The position numbers and the translations under genes are program-made. The notes under the pieces are model-generated. The model saw nothing but the letters and a program-made list of their open reading frames with translations, searched no databases and was not told the origin of the DNA. Positions 1 through 10,725 of a DNA stretch of 64,000 bases are shown here, piece after piece. Source of the stretch: Lamellibrachia satsuma. Lineage: Eukaryota > Annelida > Polychaeta > Sabellida > Siboglinidae. The stretch lies in assembly GCA_033239005.1 (NCBI GenBank), contig BSQZ01000002.1, positions 1,343,501 to 1,407,500 on the forward strand, written 5' to 3'. How positions within the stretch are numbered: the first letter of the stretch is position 1; each line of letters starts with the position of its first letter.

Positions 1-343
1 ATTAATTCTGCACAATTGTGTAACTGCGCTGCGTAGATAGTTGATCGGTATGCATTTTTATATTAGTTAGCTTTGATTTTTATTCTGTATCGAAGGCATG
101 CATTATTCGATTTATAAATTGCCGGTGGCATCGGTATATTACCCAACGTTTCTTCTAGGAGCATGCATGGGTTCTCTAATAATTAGCTTGCTGAAATTAG
201 AATAACGTTGCTTGTCAAATAGTGATACTAGCAATGACATAAATAATACCGGTAATCATTTAATTGCAGAGCGCCACCAGTCGATTGTGCAGATCAATAC
301 AATGCGCCCAACATTTATGTTACATTGAAATTATCACTACTGT
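1..343. other. No gene recognised
   Basis: AT-rich sequence with no coding exon, RNA gene or repeat that I can recognise. It lies just upstream of the hAT transposase remnant and may include that element's lost 5' part. Confidence 0.4.
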
Positions 344-1335
344 ATGCTTTTCAACTCCGAAGACCATAGCGGCGTAGCTGTTTCAACCGTTCTAGCTCTT
401 GTAACATCTGCTTGGTCGATTGCACTTGCCGAGAGCACAGACAGACGTGATATTGTTCAGCTGCTGGTATATGTGCGATACTTCGACAAAGGCGTTTCGG
501 AAGACATCCTGTGCCTTATTCCATTGAAAGGCACAACGACAACTACTGACATGTGCAATGTATTACTGCAATTCGGTAAAGAGAACGAGTTGACATGGGA
601 CAACCTTGTTTCAATTTGCACGGATGGTGCCCCAAATATGCTTGGTCGTCGAGCTAGACTCGTTACGATGTTCCGTCAGCGAATCGGAAAGGCGAACTTG
701 CTTTCTTGTCACTGCATTATTCACCAGCAAGCTCTGTGTGTAAAAGGAGGCCGCTGCGTCCTGGCAGACATTTTTGGACACCTGAACAAGTTGAACATGT
801 TGCTCCAGGGACGATAGAAGCTGCTGTGTAATTTGCACGAAGCAGTAAAGAGGTTTAACGGCAAGCTTTCTCTTTCAAAGTTCACGCGAAGACGAGGCGC
901 GCACGGAAGACGCCAAGCAGATGCTTGTCGGTGTCTGCAGACAGCATTCAACAAGCGATTCGTCGACTTCACATCTATCGATGACGTTTGTTGCTTTTTT
1001 TGTCAGTTCATTTACCTCCCAGCCAGACGTGTGTCACAAGTTGTCGCATACGTTTGGAGTCGACGAAGCTGCGTTGCAGGAGGATTTCATCGATTTAAAA
1101 ATTGTTCCTGGCTTGAAAGAACAGTTTCTCGCTGCGAAAGACGACATTGTGCTTTTCTGGATGACGAAAGAGCCGGTCCGGTTTCTAGCATTACGCGAGG
1201 CTGTGCAAAAATTCCTGGTACTTTTCGGTAGCACGTGGTCACGTGGTCATATGAATCTGGATTCTCCGCGAAGTATCATATCAAGAACTCACTTCGGTGT
1301 TGGTTGACGAACAAACGATTGGTTGAGCTTCTGCG
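344..1335 (+). pseudogene. hAT transposase remnant (ZBED / GTF2IRD2-like type)
   Basis: Broken DNA transposase. The first block (344-817) reads with family-typical strings: LAESTDRRDIVQLLVYVR, then LKGTTTTTDM, then SICTDGAPNMLG and CHCIIHQQALC, the RNase H-like core of the hAT/ZBED group. An in-frame stop at 815-817 follows LNKLNMLLQGR. The next stretch (LHEAVKRFNGKLSL) continues the family alignment. A frame shift leads to the C-terminal dimerisation region (LKEQFLAAKDDIVLFW, then ALREAVQKFLVLFGSTW). Another shift gives YESGFSAKYHIKN near 1243-1283, matching the conserved C-terminal CESxFS-type motif. A segment between ALC and LADIFGHLNK also seems deleted compared with the family. Several frames, a stop and a deletion make it dead. 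Host genes of this type exist, but the damage argues for an old mobile element. Confidence 0.75.
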
Positions 1336-1420
1336 ACTTGCGATCTTCCCTCTCGCTCCAGGCTTCAGTCGGTTATCGAATAGAATATGCAACATCACCC
1401 TTCTCATTAACATTAAGTGG

Positions 1421-1690
1421 GGAGCGGTGGTCTAATGGTTAGAGCACCCGCCTGTCGATCGAGAGGACGGTGGTTCGATTCCACCTCCGCCGTTTCGAAG
1501 CTTGGGCAATTTCGTTCACCCCACTTTGCCCGTGTCTTTCGGAAGAGACACTAAAAGCCGTTGGTCCAAACTCCTGCGTTAGCTCAAGATTGAGCTGTTT
1601 GGAGTATAACTACTTGAGACTTGAGAACTTGTTCCTGTCGGTGCGCTGGGCTGCCTCCAAATCGCCGTCAACGAACGATTGGCAGGGGAC
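1421..1690 (+). mobile_element. tRNA-derived SINE, copy 1
   Basis: The head has a tRNA-like A box (TGGTCTAATGGTTAGAGC) and B box (GGTTCGATTCC) with a T-arm-like GGTGG/CCACC stem, resembling tRNA-Asp. It is followed by GCCGTTTCGAAGCTTGGGC, which recurs in the copies at 36.8 and 46.8 kb. The body here contains TGTCTTTCGGAAGAGACA, a string common in marine invertebrate SINEs, so this copy has a different tail from the later ones. It is not a functional tRNA: the acceptor stem is imperfect and the unit continues into repeat sequence. Confidence 0.7.
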
Positions 1691-1699
1691 TTTCTGGAT

Positions 1700-2836
1700 A
1701 TGAGTTTTAGATAGTGTGATTTGTTCATTGTCCGGGTGTATTTCAGACAAACATAAAACGCTGTATATGAGTAGATTTACGTATGTATTTGTTCTTACTT
1801 AACAACGTTGGCCGCACAGACCTAGCTGGGGAGAAATGGCCCCTAGCTTAAAAAAGTTTGATTCTACTACCAAACGTGCCTATGTGTCTGCTCAAATGCA
1901 GTTATGTCAGATGATATGATTTTTTTTAAATTACACATCTAAAACTAATGTGTCCTACGTGTGTAACACACCAGGAAATGTAACTGATTCATGATCCTAC
2001 CAGAGCTAGTGGTGGTATGTTGGCTGGGCAACGCGATATCATGGACCTGTCATAAGTGCACCTGTCGTTATAAAATAAGCTATTGGTATTAGTATTACAA
2101 TATTGTAATGCTAGTTGTTTTAATAAATAACATAAGTAAATGTGTTGTTGTTTGTTCTTTGTTTTACTTTCAAATGTGTTTATGTGTGAAATGCGATAGT
2201 GGATAGCGTGTCGTTGGGGGCCGGAAGTGAGCATTTATGGGTAATTATGGGCAAATTTGCATAAAACCAACATCGCGGCAAACGAGACTTGCGTGCCTTA
2301 TTGTTGTTTACGACTTGTTACGTCATTGCAACTGAGGAATTTGAGTATACGTAACATAGGTTCAAACAGAAACGAACGTTATTTTGTTCCTATGCACATT
2401 TGCAACGCATACACTATCCACAATTATATGCAATTTAAATTGAGAGATTGTTGACAAAAATTAGACTTTTTCTAAATGAAATGACGATGTACAGAATCTG
2501 CACATCAAATTTAAGTTGTAGCCGTGGTGCAATCACATCACTATGTGGCGCCACTGGTGGGGAGTTTGGTCTTATCCCCGTTTCGAAGCGAAATAATGTT
2601 GAGGCTGCCTCAGATTCAAATAACAATGTTACATAACACTGATATTAATCTACTTACGGTTGGAATGCGTCATACAATCGCATAGAATATCGCTCTTTAG
2701 ACCCATATGCCAGCGCTCTTTAAGTGTAGTTACAAAAGTTCAAATTAACCAGCAGATGGCGATACTGGTCGTCACTGTGTACGACCTTTGACAGCGACAC
2801 GCCTGAGTGATTCTGTAACTGGGACATTGCTTGAGC
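1700..2836. other. Intergenic, no gene recognised; upstream region of the next gene
   Basis: No coding exon or repeat family recognised. The last few hundred bases should hold the promoter and 5' UTR of the gene starting at 2837, but I see no convincing TATA box or initiator. Confidence 0.35.
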
Positions 2837-2999
2837 ATGGCTGCGCAGCGACTACTTTTGTATGAAAGTTACCTTGTCGTAATCGGAATGACCGTTATAC
2901 TTTCAACAGGACATACAATGTGTAGTAGACTCTCCGTGGCTGTGTGCAGTGTGTACATAGCTCAAAGTGTCTGTCCTAGCTGGACTTTCGACGACACAG
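2837..2999 (+). CDS. Exon 1 of small membrane protein (signal peptide)
   Basis: It encodes MAAQRLLLYESYLVVIGMTV and onward to TFDDT, ending in phase 1 at a strong donor (G|gtgagt). The in-frame stop just upstream supports this ATG. Confidence 0.55.
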
Positions 3000-5900
3000 G
3001 TGAGTAAGATGGTGTCATTTCAAAGCAGCGACGGACACCAGGTGTAAACACAGCCGGATTTAGCCTCAGTGTATGCTCGAATGAAATGCCTGGCCTGTAA
3101 TTCTTTCATCGTCTATTCAAATAAGTTTTTGAATTACGCTGTGGTGAGACGATCCCTGAAACCAAGACACGTTACGTTGTAGGTCTACGGCGAATTAGTA
3201 TTTAGCAGTGAGCCGGAATTATAGCTACATTCTCTGTCGTACCCGTAGTGCTCTTGCAGCCTTAGAGCTTATAAGTCGATAAACCAAGCGACAACAATAC
3301 AGCTACTAATATCGGAATCGGAAAAAAGTTTATTGAACCCAAGTTAATACAAACATAATATTATCACAGTTAGCAATAGCAATACAATATTTTATAAACA
3401 AAATCCGAGTCTATAAGCCTTGAAGAGAGGGTTGACTCGTACCCGGAAGAAGAAGAAATCCAAATTTAAGTTAATTTATCTTAAGGAAACAAAATTACAT
3501 TAATTTGTTAATTGTAATTGAAAAACAAACAGGCAAACACAAAATACAAAACCTGCATTAATACGAGTGTTCACTTTGGCTAACTGTGGTTTTAGAACGA
3601 ATCATATTTAATGGGTCAGGGAGACTTCTACAAAGACCAATATTGATCGCTATCGTAGAAGCCACCCTAATGAAATAAACTTAATAAATTAGTACATGTA
3701 AACATTTTCCATAAAAGAAAAAACACAAATGCATCTATTCTCAATAAAAAATAATGTCACTTTAGGAAGGATTTTGAAGAAAAAAACCGGCAAACAGAAT
3801 TTATAATTTTTTTTCAAGCAGAAATTAAAAAAAAAATTAGTTTAGTGCATTATAATAAATCTTTATGCAGAGTTACATTTATATAAATAACATAGTAACA
3901 GACCAGGGAGGTGCAACTAATGAGATTGTTGACATATATAGCAGTTTGGTATTCAACAGAGATTTTGGTAATTTTGTAAAAAGGTGTTTCTTAACATATC
4001 AGGAAAACCCGTGTAAACTGTGTGTAACAATCTTATTTTTATTAGAATCGAAGTATTATTTACAATTAATGGTATGTCATACCTAATACATCTTTTGGCA
4101 AATTCATGTTTTATTCTATTAAGATGAATATCATCAAACGTATAAGTGTTAAAGCCATGATAGGACCGGTTGGGATAAAATGTTAAATTTTGTAAATAAA
4201 CCGGTAATTTTACTCGGGCAAATTTATAATAAAATTTCAATTCCTGTAATTGAAGGATGTCATTTACCGTATGTACTTTAAGTTTTTTTAAAGAGGTTCT
4301 ATGTGTGCATTATATTTACTTAAACGTATTATTCTGATAACCTTTTTTTAAGTTTGCTTATTCTATCTCATTTAAAGTCTCAGGCCATTATTCTATCATT
4401 TAAATGTGGCACCATTAATGAATTATATAACATTTATTTTATATTTGACATGAGTGGGTAAGAAGCGTTTTAGTTTATTTAGAATACCCGTAATTTTGCA
4501 GAATTTTATTGAGATTTTTTCTATGTGGTTGTTCCAACTTAGATTTTCATGTATGGTCAAGCCAAGAACATTAAAACGATGAATTCTTTCAATGCCTATA
4601 TCATCTACCTTGAGCGAAAAAGATATGGTTTTCTTATTTGCCACTTGGAACAAAATGTATTTTGACTTTTAAATATTAAGAGACAATTTATTTGTTTGAA
4701 GCCATTTACATACATTGTTCAATTCAGTGTTTATTTGATGTTCCACATTTTTATCACAAGTGTTGAAAGACTGTATTGTGCTAAAAAGAGTTGTATAATC
4801 TGCATACATAATACATTTAAATATTTGGCTTGCCTCTGGTAAATCATTTATGTATATTATGAAGAGAATTGGTCATATAATAACTGCAGACACCCAGCTT
4901 ATAGTGGGAGGATGGCAGGAAGTTGGACGTTGGAAGTTGATACTTAAAATTGGTCGGAGGTGGGATGTTGGCCTAAAAAAACAGGTGGGATTGTCTCTAA
5001 AATAAATGGTGGGAGATTGGCCCCCAGAGACAGGTGGGAGAGGGGAGGTTGAAACTACTTGTAGTAAAGATTCGATGCCACATTTTTTAAGATATTGCCT
5101 AATAAAGCACTACACTACCGAGTGGCTCGTGAACAAGAAAGCGACTGGTTTATTGATTTAAGATACACTATATTAGGTCTACTACTTGACATCCACGCTA
5201 TATCATACCCAGGTTTCAAGCCACTGTCCCGTTGTGCATGATATTCGAACACCGTAGGCTTTATTCAGATGTACAAGTTGACAATCTTTATACCGTAGAA
5301 GTGATGTTTTTGAAGAGGATCGTTGAGTGGCTCACGAATCAACCGGGTCTATCTACCTGGATTTTTATTTATGGGGACATGCGAAAGCGACTTTATATGT
5401 GTGAAATGTGTTATGTCGATCATATCTAATAACGTCTCATTAATGCAGGAGCATCCATCACCGCGTTCATCACAATGTCAAGTAATCTGGTGGACATTAC
5501 ATTTTTGTTTCAGTGTTTGCAAAATTGGACTTCGGTTTTGAAAGCAGCGATGAACAGGTGGCGAAACGACGCCATGTACGTGACGCCATCGACACAACAC
5601 AACCGATGTTTAACACAACCGATAAACCAAGCGGAGATAACAGCTCACGTTTAAGTAGGTCCTACATACGATGCTTTGTCTTTAGAGTAATTGCATAATG
5701 CCCATTAAATTATTTAATGGGCTGCTTTGGTTAGTCGCGTTGACAACCAGAACAGATCGCCCAAATACGATTTACAGATTTACAGGTTATTTCTTTGATT
5801 CTAAAAATAAAATGATGTTCACTGGGCATCACCGTTGGCTGTGGCCTATGATGTACATTTAAATCTTAACTGGAGTGAGTGGTTTTGATAGTCAGAACAG

Positions 5901-6203
5901 ATCACCCGAATGAGATCTACAAAAAGCAGAATATTTCGTTTATCTTACAAATGAAATGTGTTCACTGTAGGTAATTTTGTGAAACGTCAAGGTTCGTAAA
6001 ACGTGTCAATACTTCTATATTGTTTAACGTCCTGGTTGATTTTGTCGTGTCTCGGTGATAAGGTAAATCACTTTGTTTGTTTACTTTCAGGTCTGATAGC
6101 TGGTGCTGCAGCCGCGATATTCATAGTTGTACTTATTATTATTGTTGCTATTGTAGCCCGACGGTAAGTTATTCTTTATACAATCGGGGTTCCCTCGCTC
6201 CTC

Positions 6204-6251
<48 letters not shown>

Positions 6252-7188
6252 CCCTCTCTCTTTCCCCCTCTCTCTCCCTCTCTCTCCATCTCCCTTCCCC
6301 CTCTCTCTCCCCCCTCTCTCCCCTCTCCCTCTCTCTTTCTCTCTCTATCTATCTATCTCTATCTATCTCCCTCCCTCCATCTCCCTCTCTCCTTATCTCC
6401 TTCTCGCCATCTCTCCCTCTCTCCAGCTCTCTCTAACTCTTCCCCCCTCTCCCCTCACCACCCACCTCTCTCTCTCCCCCTCTCTCCCTCCCTCTCCCTC
6501 TCTCCCTCTCTCTCTCTCCATCTCTCTCTCCCTCTCTCTCCTCTCTGCCCTCTCTCCTCTCTCCCTCTCCCCCTGCATCTGCCACTGCCCACCCCCTCAC
6601 CCATCTATCTAATATCGGAGTAATTGGGTAATGTCCCTTGGCTATTGGCTTATGTGTCCCCTGTTTTCTTTCACTATTGGGTTATGTGTCCCCTGTTTTC
6701 TTTCACTATTGGGTTATGTGTCCCCTGTTTTCTTTCACTATTGGGTTATGCAGTCTAAATTGTAGCAATCGTTATAGCGATCGCTGATTGCTTAAGTACT
6801 GCTATTATGGCTGCAATCACTGTCGGTTGTTTCGTTCGTCAATAACTCACACGTGAACAACAAATTGGAATATTCCTGTATCTGCTTAAGATGTGCACAG
6901 GACCAAAACCGAATGTTTTTATTCTTTCTTCTATGTGCGCGTGCGATGCGAGCGTGCGTACGTACATACATACATAAGATATCACTTTCACCCTTCAGCT
7001 CATCTTCGTCTAACCAACGAACCGGAAGAACCGACAGCGCCCCGGCTCAGCAGCGCTCACAGCGGCCGCCGGAAATGAAAACTGAAAGTGGCGAAAGAGT
7101 ATTCCAGATAAACTTAGCATTCGACAACACGAACGCAGACGGAGATCGCGTGGTCATCGCTGACGGGAACACTATGTACTCCAAATAG
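2837..7188 (+). CDS. Small single-pass membrane protein, unknown family (4 exons, 188 aa)
   Basis: Model: exons 2837-2999, 5514-5654, 6091-6163 and 6999-7188. All junctions are GT-AG and phases agree (1, 1, 2), giving 188 codons and a TAG stop. The start ATG is the first after an in-frame TAA six codons upstream and has A at -3 and G at +4. Residues about 13-25 are hydrophobic, as in a signal peptide. The short ectodomain has three cysteines and two N-glycosylation sites (NTT, NSS). Residues about 103-124 form one strong transmembrane helix rich in Ala, Ile and Val, followed by Arg-Arg as a stop-transfer. The cytoplasmic tail (126-188) is Ser/Gln/Pro-rich and ends in NTMYSK. Type I topology is inferred. 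I do not recognise the family. Intron 1 carries a LINE, intron 3 a CT-rich block. A different last exon may exist at 8688-8853. An upstream exon cannot be excluded. Confidence 0.6.
3310..4870 (-). mobile_element. LINE fragment (reverse transcriptase and C-terminus), minus strand
   Basis: Read on the minus strand, about 4860-4430 encodes an RT fingers/palm stretch (LFIIYINDLPEAS, then IMYADYTTLF, then KWLQTNKLSLNI) and VLGLTIHENLSWNNHIEKI, typical of non-LTR retrotransposons. About 4240-3950 encodes the family C-terminus (LPVYLQNLTF, then IRYDIPLIVNN, then IKIRLLHTVYTGF). The catalytic YADD box reads YADY, and there are stops, so the copy is inactive. The 3' end near 3310 has an A/T-rich tail. 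It sits in intron 1 of the small membrane protein gene. The same family is found at 21.5-23.5 kb. Confidence 0.75.
5514..5654 (+). CDS. Exon 2 of small membrane protein (ectodomain)
   Basis: The acceptor has a good pyrimidine tract (tttttgtttcag). The donor is A|gtaggt, phase 1 at both ends. It encodes FAKLDFGFESSDEQVAKRRH and two N-glycosylation sites. An earlier acceptor near 5449 would run into a stop, which argues for this one. Confidence 0.6.
   Translation, partial: CLQNWTSVLKAAMNRWRNDAMYVTPSTQHNRCLTQPINQAEITAHV
6091..6163 (+). CDS. Exon 3 of small membrane protein (transmembrane helix)
   Basis: Between acceptor ttactttcag and donor cg|gtaagt. Only the phase-1 reading gives a membrane helix (LIAGAAAAIFIVVLIIIVAI) followed by VARR; the other frames give stops or polar sequence. 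Confidence 0.7.
6195..6600. repeat. CT-rich simple repeat
   Basis: About 400 bp of (CT)n mixed with CCCT, CTAT and similar units, in intron 3 of the small membrane protein gene. The apparent reading frames over it are repeat translation. Confidence 0.95.
6640..6752 (+). repeat. 32-bp tandem repeat, about 3.5 copies
   Basis: The unit begins TTGGGTTATGTGTCCCCTGT and is repeated with a 32-bp period; copies are nearly identical. It lies in intron 3 directly after the CT-rich block. Confidence 0.9.
6999..7188 (+). CDS. Exon 4 of small membrane protein (cytoplasmic tail)
   Basis: The acceptor is cccttcag. It encodes a Ser/Gln/Pro-rich tail, then RVFQINLAFDN and a C-terminal NTMYSK before TAG. No known domain is recognised. 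The motif INLAFDN resembles FTLDFVN in the candidate alternative exon at 8688-8853. Confidence 0.65.
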
Positions 7189-7384
7189 TAATACGCCAAA
7201 CAGGTGATTTTGGCCGTGTCTACAATCGACAGGAAGTTTTTTCTGTGATGTTTAAGACTGTTGTGATAAAGAATATTTCGCGTGGATGCAAACTACACCA
7301 ATAGACGCGAGTATATATTGTGATCATCACAATAATGTATTATATTCGCGTAGTTACTAGTGGTTTCATAAAATATCCTTATGA

Positions 7385-7600
7385 AATTATATCATTATAT
7401 ACCATGGTAAAGTACCATGATATGCCATGATAAACGGTATGCCTACCATGGAGTTTTAAAACAGGCATACCATGGTATACCACGGTATTTTATGATAATG
7501 GTTACCATTACTATATGCAGTATAATAATAAAGCTTGGTATTCCATAGCTTACTATGGTCTACCAACGATTACCATGATATACCATATTGCATTTGCATA
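7385..7600. repeat. TACCATGGTA-type palindromic repeat block
   Basis: Dense variants of taccatggta, ccatgataaacgg and accacggt within about 215 bp on both strands. Nearly every unit is self-complementary, so the block could fold into many small hairpins. No family assigned. Confidence 0.6.
7527..7532 (+). terminator. Candidate polyadenylation signal AATAAA
   Basis: First canonical AATAAA after the stop codon at 7188, about 340 bp downstream. Position fits a 3' UTR end, but the hexamer is expected by chance in AT-rich DNA. Confidence 0.3.
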
Positions 7601-7838
7601 TAGGTCGCGACGAATTCATTGAAGCGGGCTAGCCAACCAAATCGTATTTGGTAGGTCCAGCAGTGTTTTTCTAAATACATGCTGTGTGGAAAACTGGAAT
7701 TGCAACATTATCATGCTGGGAACACTGATGTTTGCAATTACTCTTTGTAGAATATATGTGCTTACAACTATCATTGGCGGTGGACTTACGGCTAAATCAG
7801 GACGAGTAATCAAATTACAAATTCTACATAGGCCTTAC

Positions 7839-8013
7839 CCGAGGTCTCGCATTATGTGAGCGGCGTTATCCTGCAAACCTCGCCCAGTGAGCACTTTCGT
7901 CTTATCGCCGTAATGGTACACTCGTGTCTTGCTACATGCGACGTTATCCGGACCTTTGTCGCTAGGAGGCAGCGTTGTGTTCTTACGTATTGACTTGCCG
8001 CGGCACTGTACCG
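7839..8013 (-). CDS. Candidate orphan exon, unknown protein
   Basis: On the minus strand a 175-nt open stretch lies between an acceptor (ctctcacacag) and a strong donor (CTCGG|gtaagg). It reads VQCRGKSIRKNTTLPPSDKG and ends in GLQDNAAHIMRDLG. Amino acid composition is protein-like, without repeats. Phases are 1 at entry and 2 at exit. I cannot find neighbouring exons with matching phase nor recognise the family. It would be convergent with the small membrane protein gene, or could be a relic of a mobile element. Confidence 0.35.
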
Positions 8014-8424
8014 CTGTGTGAGAGATCACTGTCGCCGCCAGGGATTTCTGACTATGTCACGACCAATGGCAGGACTACGTCACGACCAATGGCAGGTCGA
8101 CGTGTTGAACGTGGGACGAAGTACAAATGTTTCAGCGTACATCTACGCATGGCGTGTGCTACATCCACGTTTCAACAGATCGATCTGCCAAGGCAACGTG
8201 GTACAGCTACCTCCCCGTGCTAACGAGTATGCGAGATCGACTATATGTTTCAACTGTCAACACAAACTTATGGAAATCTGCCGAGTCACATATTTTTTTG
8301 AAGTGACCGTCTCTGTTTCTTGTATAGTCTACAGACATCTCAGGCATAACAACGTGGCGCTGTGCAGTGCAACACGAGCGTAATGCACCTGCTTATAAGT
8401 ATTTGTGATGCCTAATCTAGAACG

Positions 8425-8427
<3 letters not shown>

Positions 8428-8488
<61 letters not shown>
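8428..8488. repeat. (AT)n microsatellite
   Basis: About 60 bp of uninterrupted AT dinucleotide. Confidence 0.97.
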
Positions 8489-8490
<2 letters not shown>

Positions 8491-8687
8491 CTTTCAGGCT
8501 CTTTTTCGGACGGATGAGTAATATTAAGTATATTGACGTCGTGTCCATGGGAATATTAATGTTCACCTGATTGCGCCAAGTAAACCGAATCTAAGCTGAC
8601 GTCATGGACCATCGACGGATTGCTTGCGAAGGATTTCACTTCTATTTTTATTTACCGGACGGTGCAAACGTGCGGTGGAGACGGCAG

Positions 8688-8853
8688 TGAACAGAGATCA
8701 GTGAAAAAGAAAAAGGAGAACCAAAAATCGACGACCAGTGCCAGCTTCACCCTGGACTTCGTGAATAAAGAGGAGAACAACAAACAACATACAACATTAT
8801 TACCGATTGGTCGTGATGTGAGTTTGGTGTTCGTACTGGACCACATACTCTAA
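8688..8853 (+). CDS. Candidate alternative last exon of small membrane protein gene
   Basis: After an AG at 8686-8687 an open frame in the phase needed to follow exon 3 (CG|T) runs to a TAA. It encodes EQRSVKKKKENQ, a basic juxtamembrane stretch, then SASFTLDFVNKEENN. The string FTLDFVN resembles INLAFDN of exon 4, suggesting a duplicated tail exon. The acceptor lacks a good pyrimidine tract, and phase agreement has a one in three chance, so this is tentative. Confidence 0.25.
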
Positions 8854-9405
8854 ATCACAAGTGCATTCCAACACATGCATGGTTATCTTTGGCCGCCACT
8901 GTGGTTGAGCCGCATATGATCTCATTCCATCTGTTTCTGTCTTTTGCCACACCGATCAATTGCACGAGAATCTGACCTGATTCAGAGCGTTATCTCAGTC
9001 GGCGAAGGCTATCGTCCGTTGTGACCACATCGATGGAATTGGGACAGTAACTAACTGTGCCGTAGAAATCACGAGGATGCCATAGAGACGAGGCTGAAAT
9101 ACAGACGTGCAATTTAAATAAGGATGTTAGGAGAAGCTTGATGTCTTACCGATGATATTTAAAACTGCTTTTTCATGTATATTGTCGTTAGAAATGTATA
9201 GGAGATTGTCTGCTTAATGTGTATCACTGGTTGGTTCACATTTGCTTAAATATTTTAACCAGCCAAGTATAATCTGATTGTTTTCGTGCGGGTGCAACAA
9301 TTCGAATTGGTTTTATGTGTTAACAATTGTGACAAGACGGATGGTGCCCGAAATACTCAATGATGTGTAAGCAAAGTATTGTGCATTTGTTATGCAGTAT
9401 TAATA
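8854..9405. other. No gene recognised
   Basis: Unique-looking sequence without exons or repeats that I can name. Confidence 0.35.
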
Positions 9406-9586
9406 CAGCGGACTCCTCTTGATATAATCGCCGATAATAGCACCAGCCGTTTAGTAGAATTAAATATATTGGATAGAACGGAATCATTCCATATTCCCGC
9501 TGGATAAAGACGCGCCGCTTAAGTGAATCAGCCGCTCAATATAATCAAATTACTCAGGCCCGAAGTCTATTAAGCGGAGTCCCCGT
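9406..9586. mobile_element. MITE, pogo/Tc1-mariner-like
   Basis: A 180-bp unit whose ends are imperfect inverted repeats: left CAGCGGACTCCTCTTGATAT, right (reverse complement) ACGGGGACTCCGCTTAATAG. TA lies at both flanks, as expected for this superfamily. No coding capacity. Confidence 0.5.
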
Positions 9587-9589
9587 TAT

Positions 9590-9949
9590 GTTTTGTCTGG
9601 TGCTTTTAACACAATGTTTACTCAGCACATTGCACCCCATGACAAGGTTGACTTTGTGATATGTCAGCGAGACGGTGCACACAAGTTTTGATGTAGCATT
9701 ACTATTGATAAAATTGGGTGTGTTTAGATTGTTTCAAGGTAAATTATTTACTTGCTTTGCGAATTGTATCAGGAAATCAGTTTGCGGTGAAATTGCATAG
9801 AATGCAAGGAAACTTCTTGCTTCGTATACGATATCCTGAACGAAGAAAGTGCTTTGTTGTGTTCTTATTTAAGCTTTTATGATTAAAAGCCAAGTGACTG
9901 TTATTTCCGCAGTTTTCTTTTGTCTATGCTGCATCCCATGAAATTTAAC
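9590..9949. other. No gene recognised
   Basis: Nothing coding or repetitive recognised between the MITE and the 38-bp minisatellite. Confidence 0.35.
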
Positions 9950-10725
9950 ACCCACTGAGCTGGCTGGTGCGACCCATGCATGTTACCACCCAGTGTGCTG
10001 GCTGGTGCGACCCATGCTTGTTACCACCCAGTGTGCTGGCTGGTGCGACCCATGCTTGTTACCACCCAGTGTGCTGGCTGGTGCGACCCATGCTTGTTAC
10101 TACCCAATGTGCTGGCTGGTGCGACCCATGCATGTTACCACCCAGTGTGCTGGCTGGTGCCATCCATGCTTGTTACCACCCAGTGTGCTGGCTGGTGCGA
10201 CCCATGCTTGTTACCACCCAGTGTGCTGGCTGGTGCGACCCATGCTTGTTACCACCCAGTGTGCTGGCTGGTGCGACCCATGCTTGTTACTACCCACTGT
10301 GCTGGCTGGTGCGACCCATGCATGTTACCACCCAGTGTGCTGGCTGGTGCGACCCATGCTTGTTACCACCCAGTGTGCTGGCTGGTGCGACCCATGCTTG
10401 TTACCACTCAGTGTGCTGGCTGGTGCGACCCATGCATGTTACCACCCAGTGTGCTGGCTGGTGCGACCCATGCTTGTTACCACCAATGTGCTGGCTGGTG
10501 CGACCCATGCATGTTACCACCCAGTGTGCTGGCTGGTGCCATCCATGCTTGTTACCACCCAGTGTGCTGGCTGGTGCGACCCATGCATGTTACCACTCAG
10601 TTTGCTGGCTGGTGCGACCCATGCATGTTACCACCCAGTTTGCTGGCCGGTGCGACCCATGCATGTTACCACCCAGTGTGCTGGCTGGTGCGACCCATGC
10701 ATGTTACCACCCAGTTTGGTGGTAA
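9950..10725 (+). repeat. 38-bp minisatellite, about 20 copies
   Basis: The unit begins CTGGCTGGTGCGACCCATGC and continues with wTGTTACCACCCAGTGTG; the copies differ by a few substitutions (cgaccc/catcc, gtgtg/gtttg) and one 1-2 bp deletion near 10480. Because 38 is not a multiple of three and the unit has no stop in any plus frame, all three plus frames stay open for about 250 codons. These are not genes. Confidence 0.97.

Noticed and set aside
1428..1500. Functional tRNA gene
   Set aside because: Has A and B boxes, but an imperfect acceptor stem, and the unit continues into a SINE body shared with other copies.
5450..5654. Longer exon 2 of the small membrane protein starting at an upstream AG
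   Set aside because: That reading meets a stop before a usable donor, whereas the acceptor at 5513 gives a fully open, phase-consistent exon.
6077..6578. Ser/Leu-rich and Arg/Glu-rich frames
   Set aside because: Translation of the CT-rich repeat; only the short membrane-helix exon at 6091-6163 is supported.
8018..8383. 121-codon plus frame
   Set aside because: No motif, no flanking splice sites, and it overlaps the better-supported minus-strand exon at its left end.
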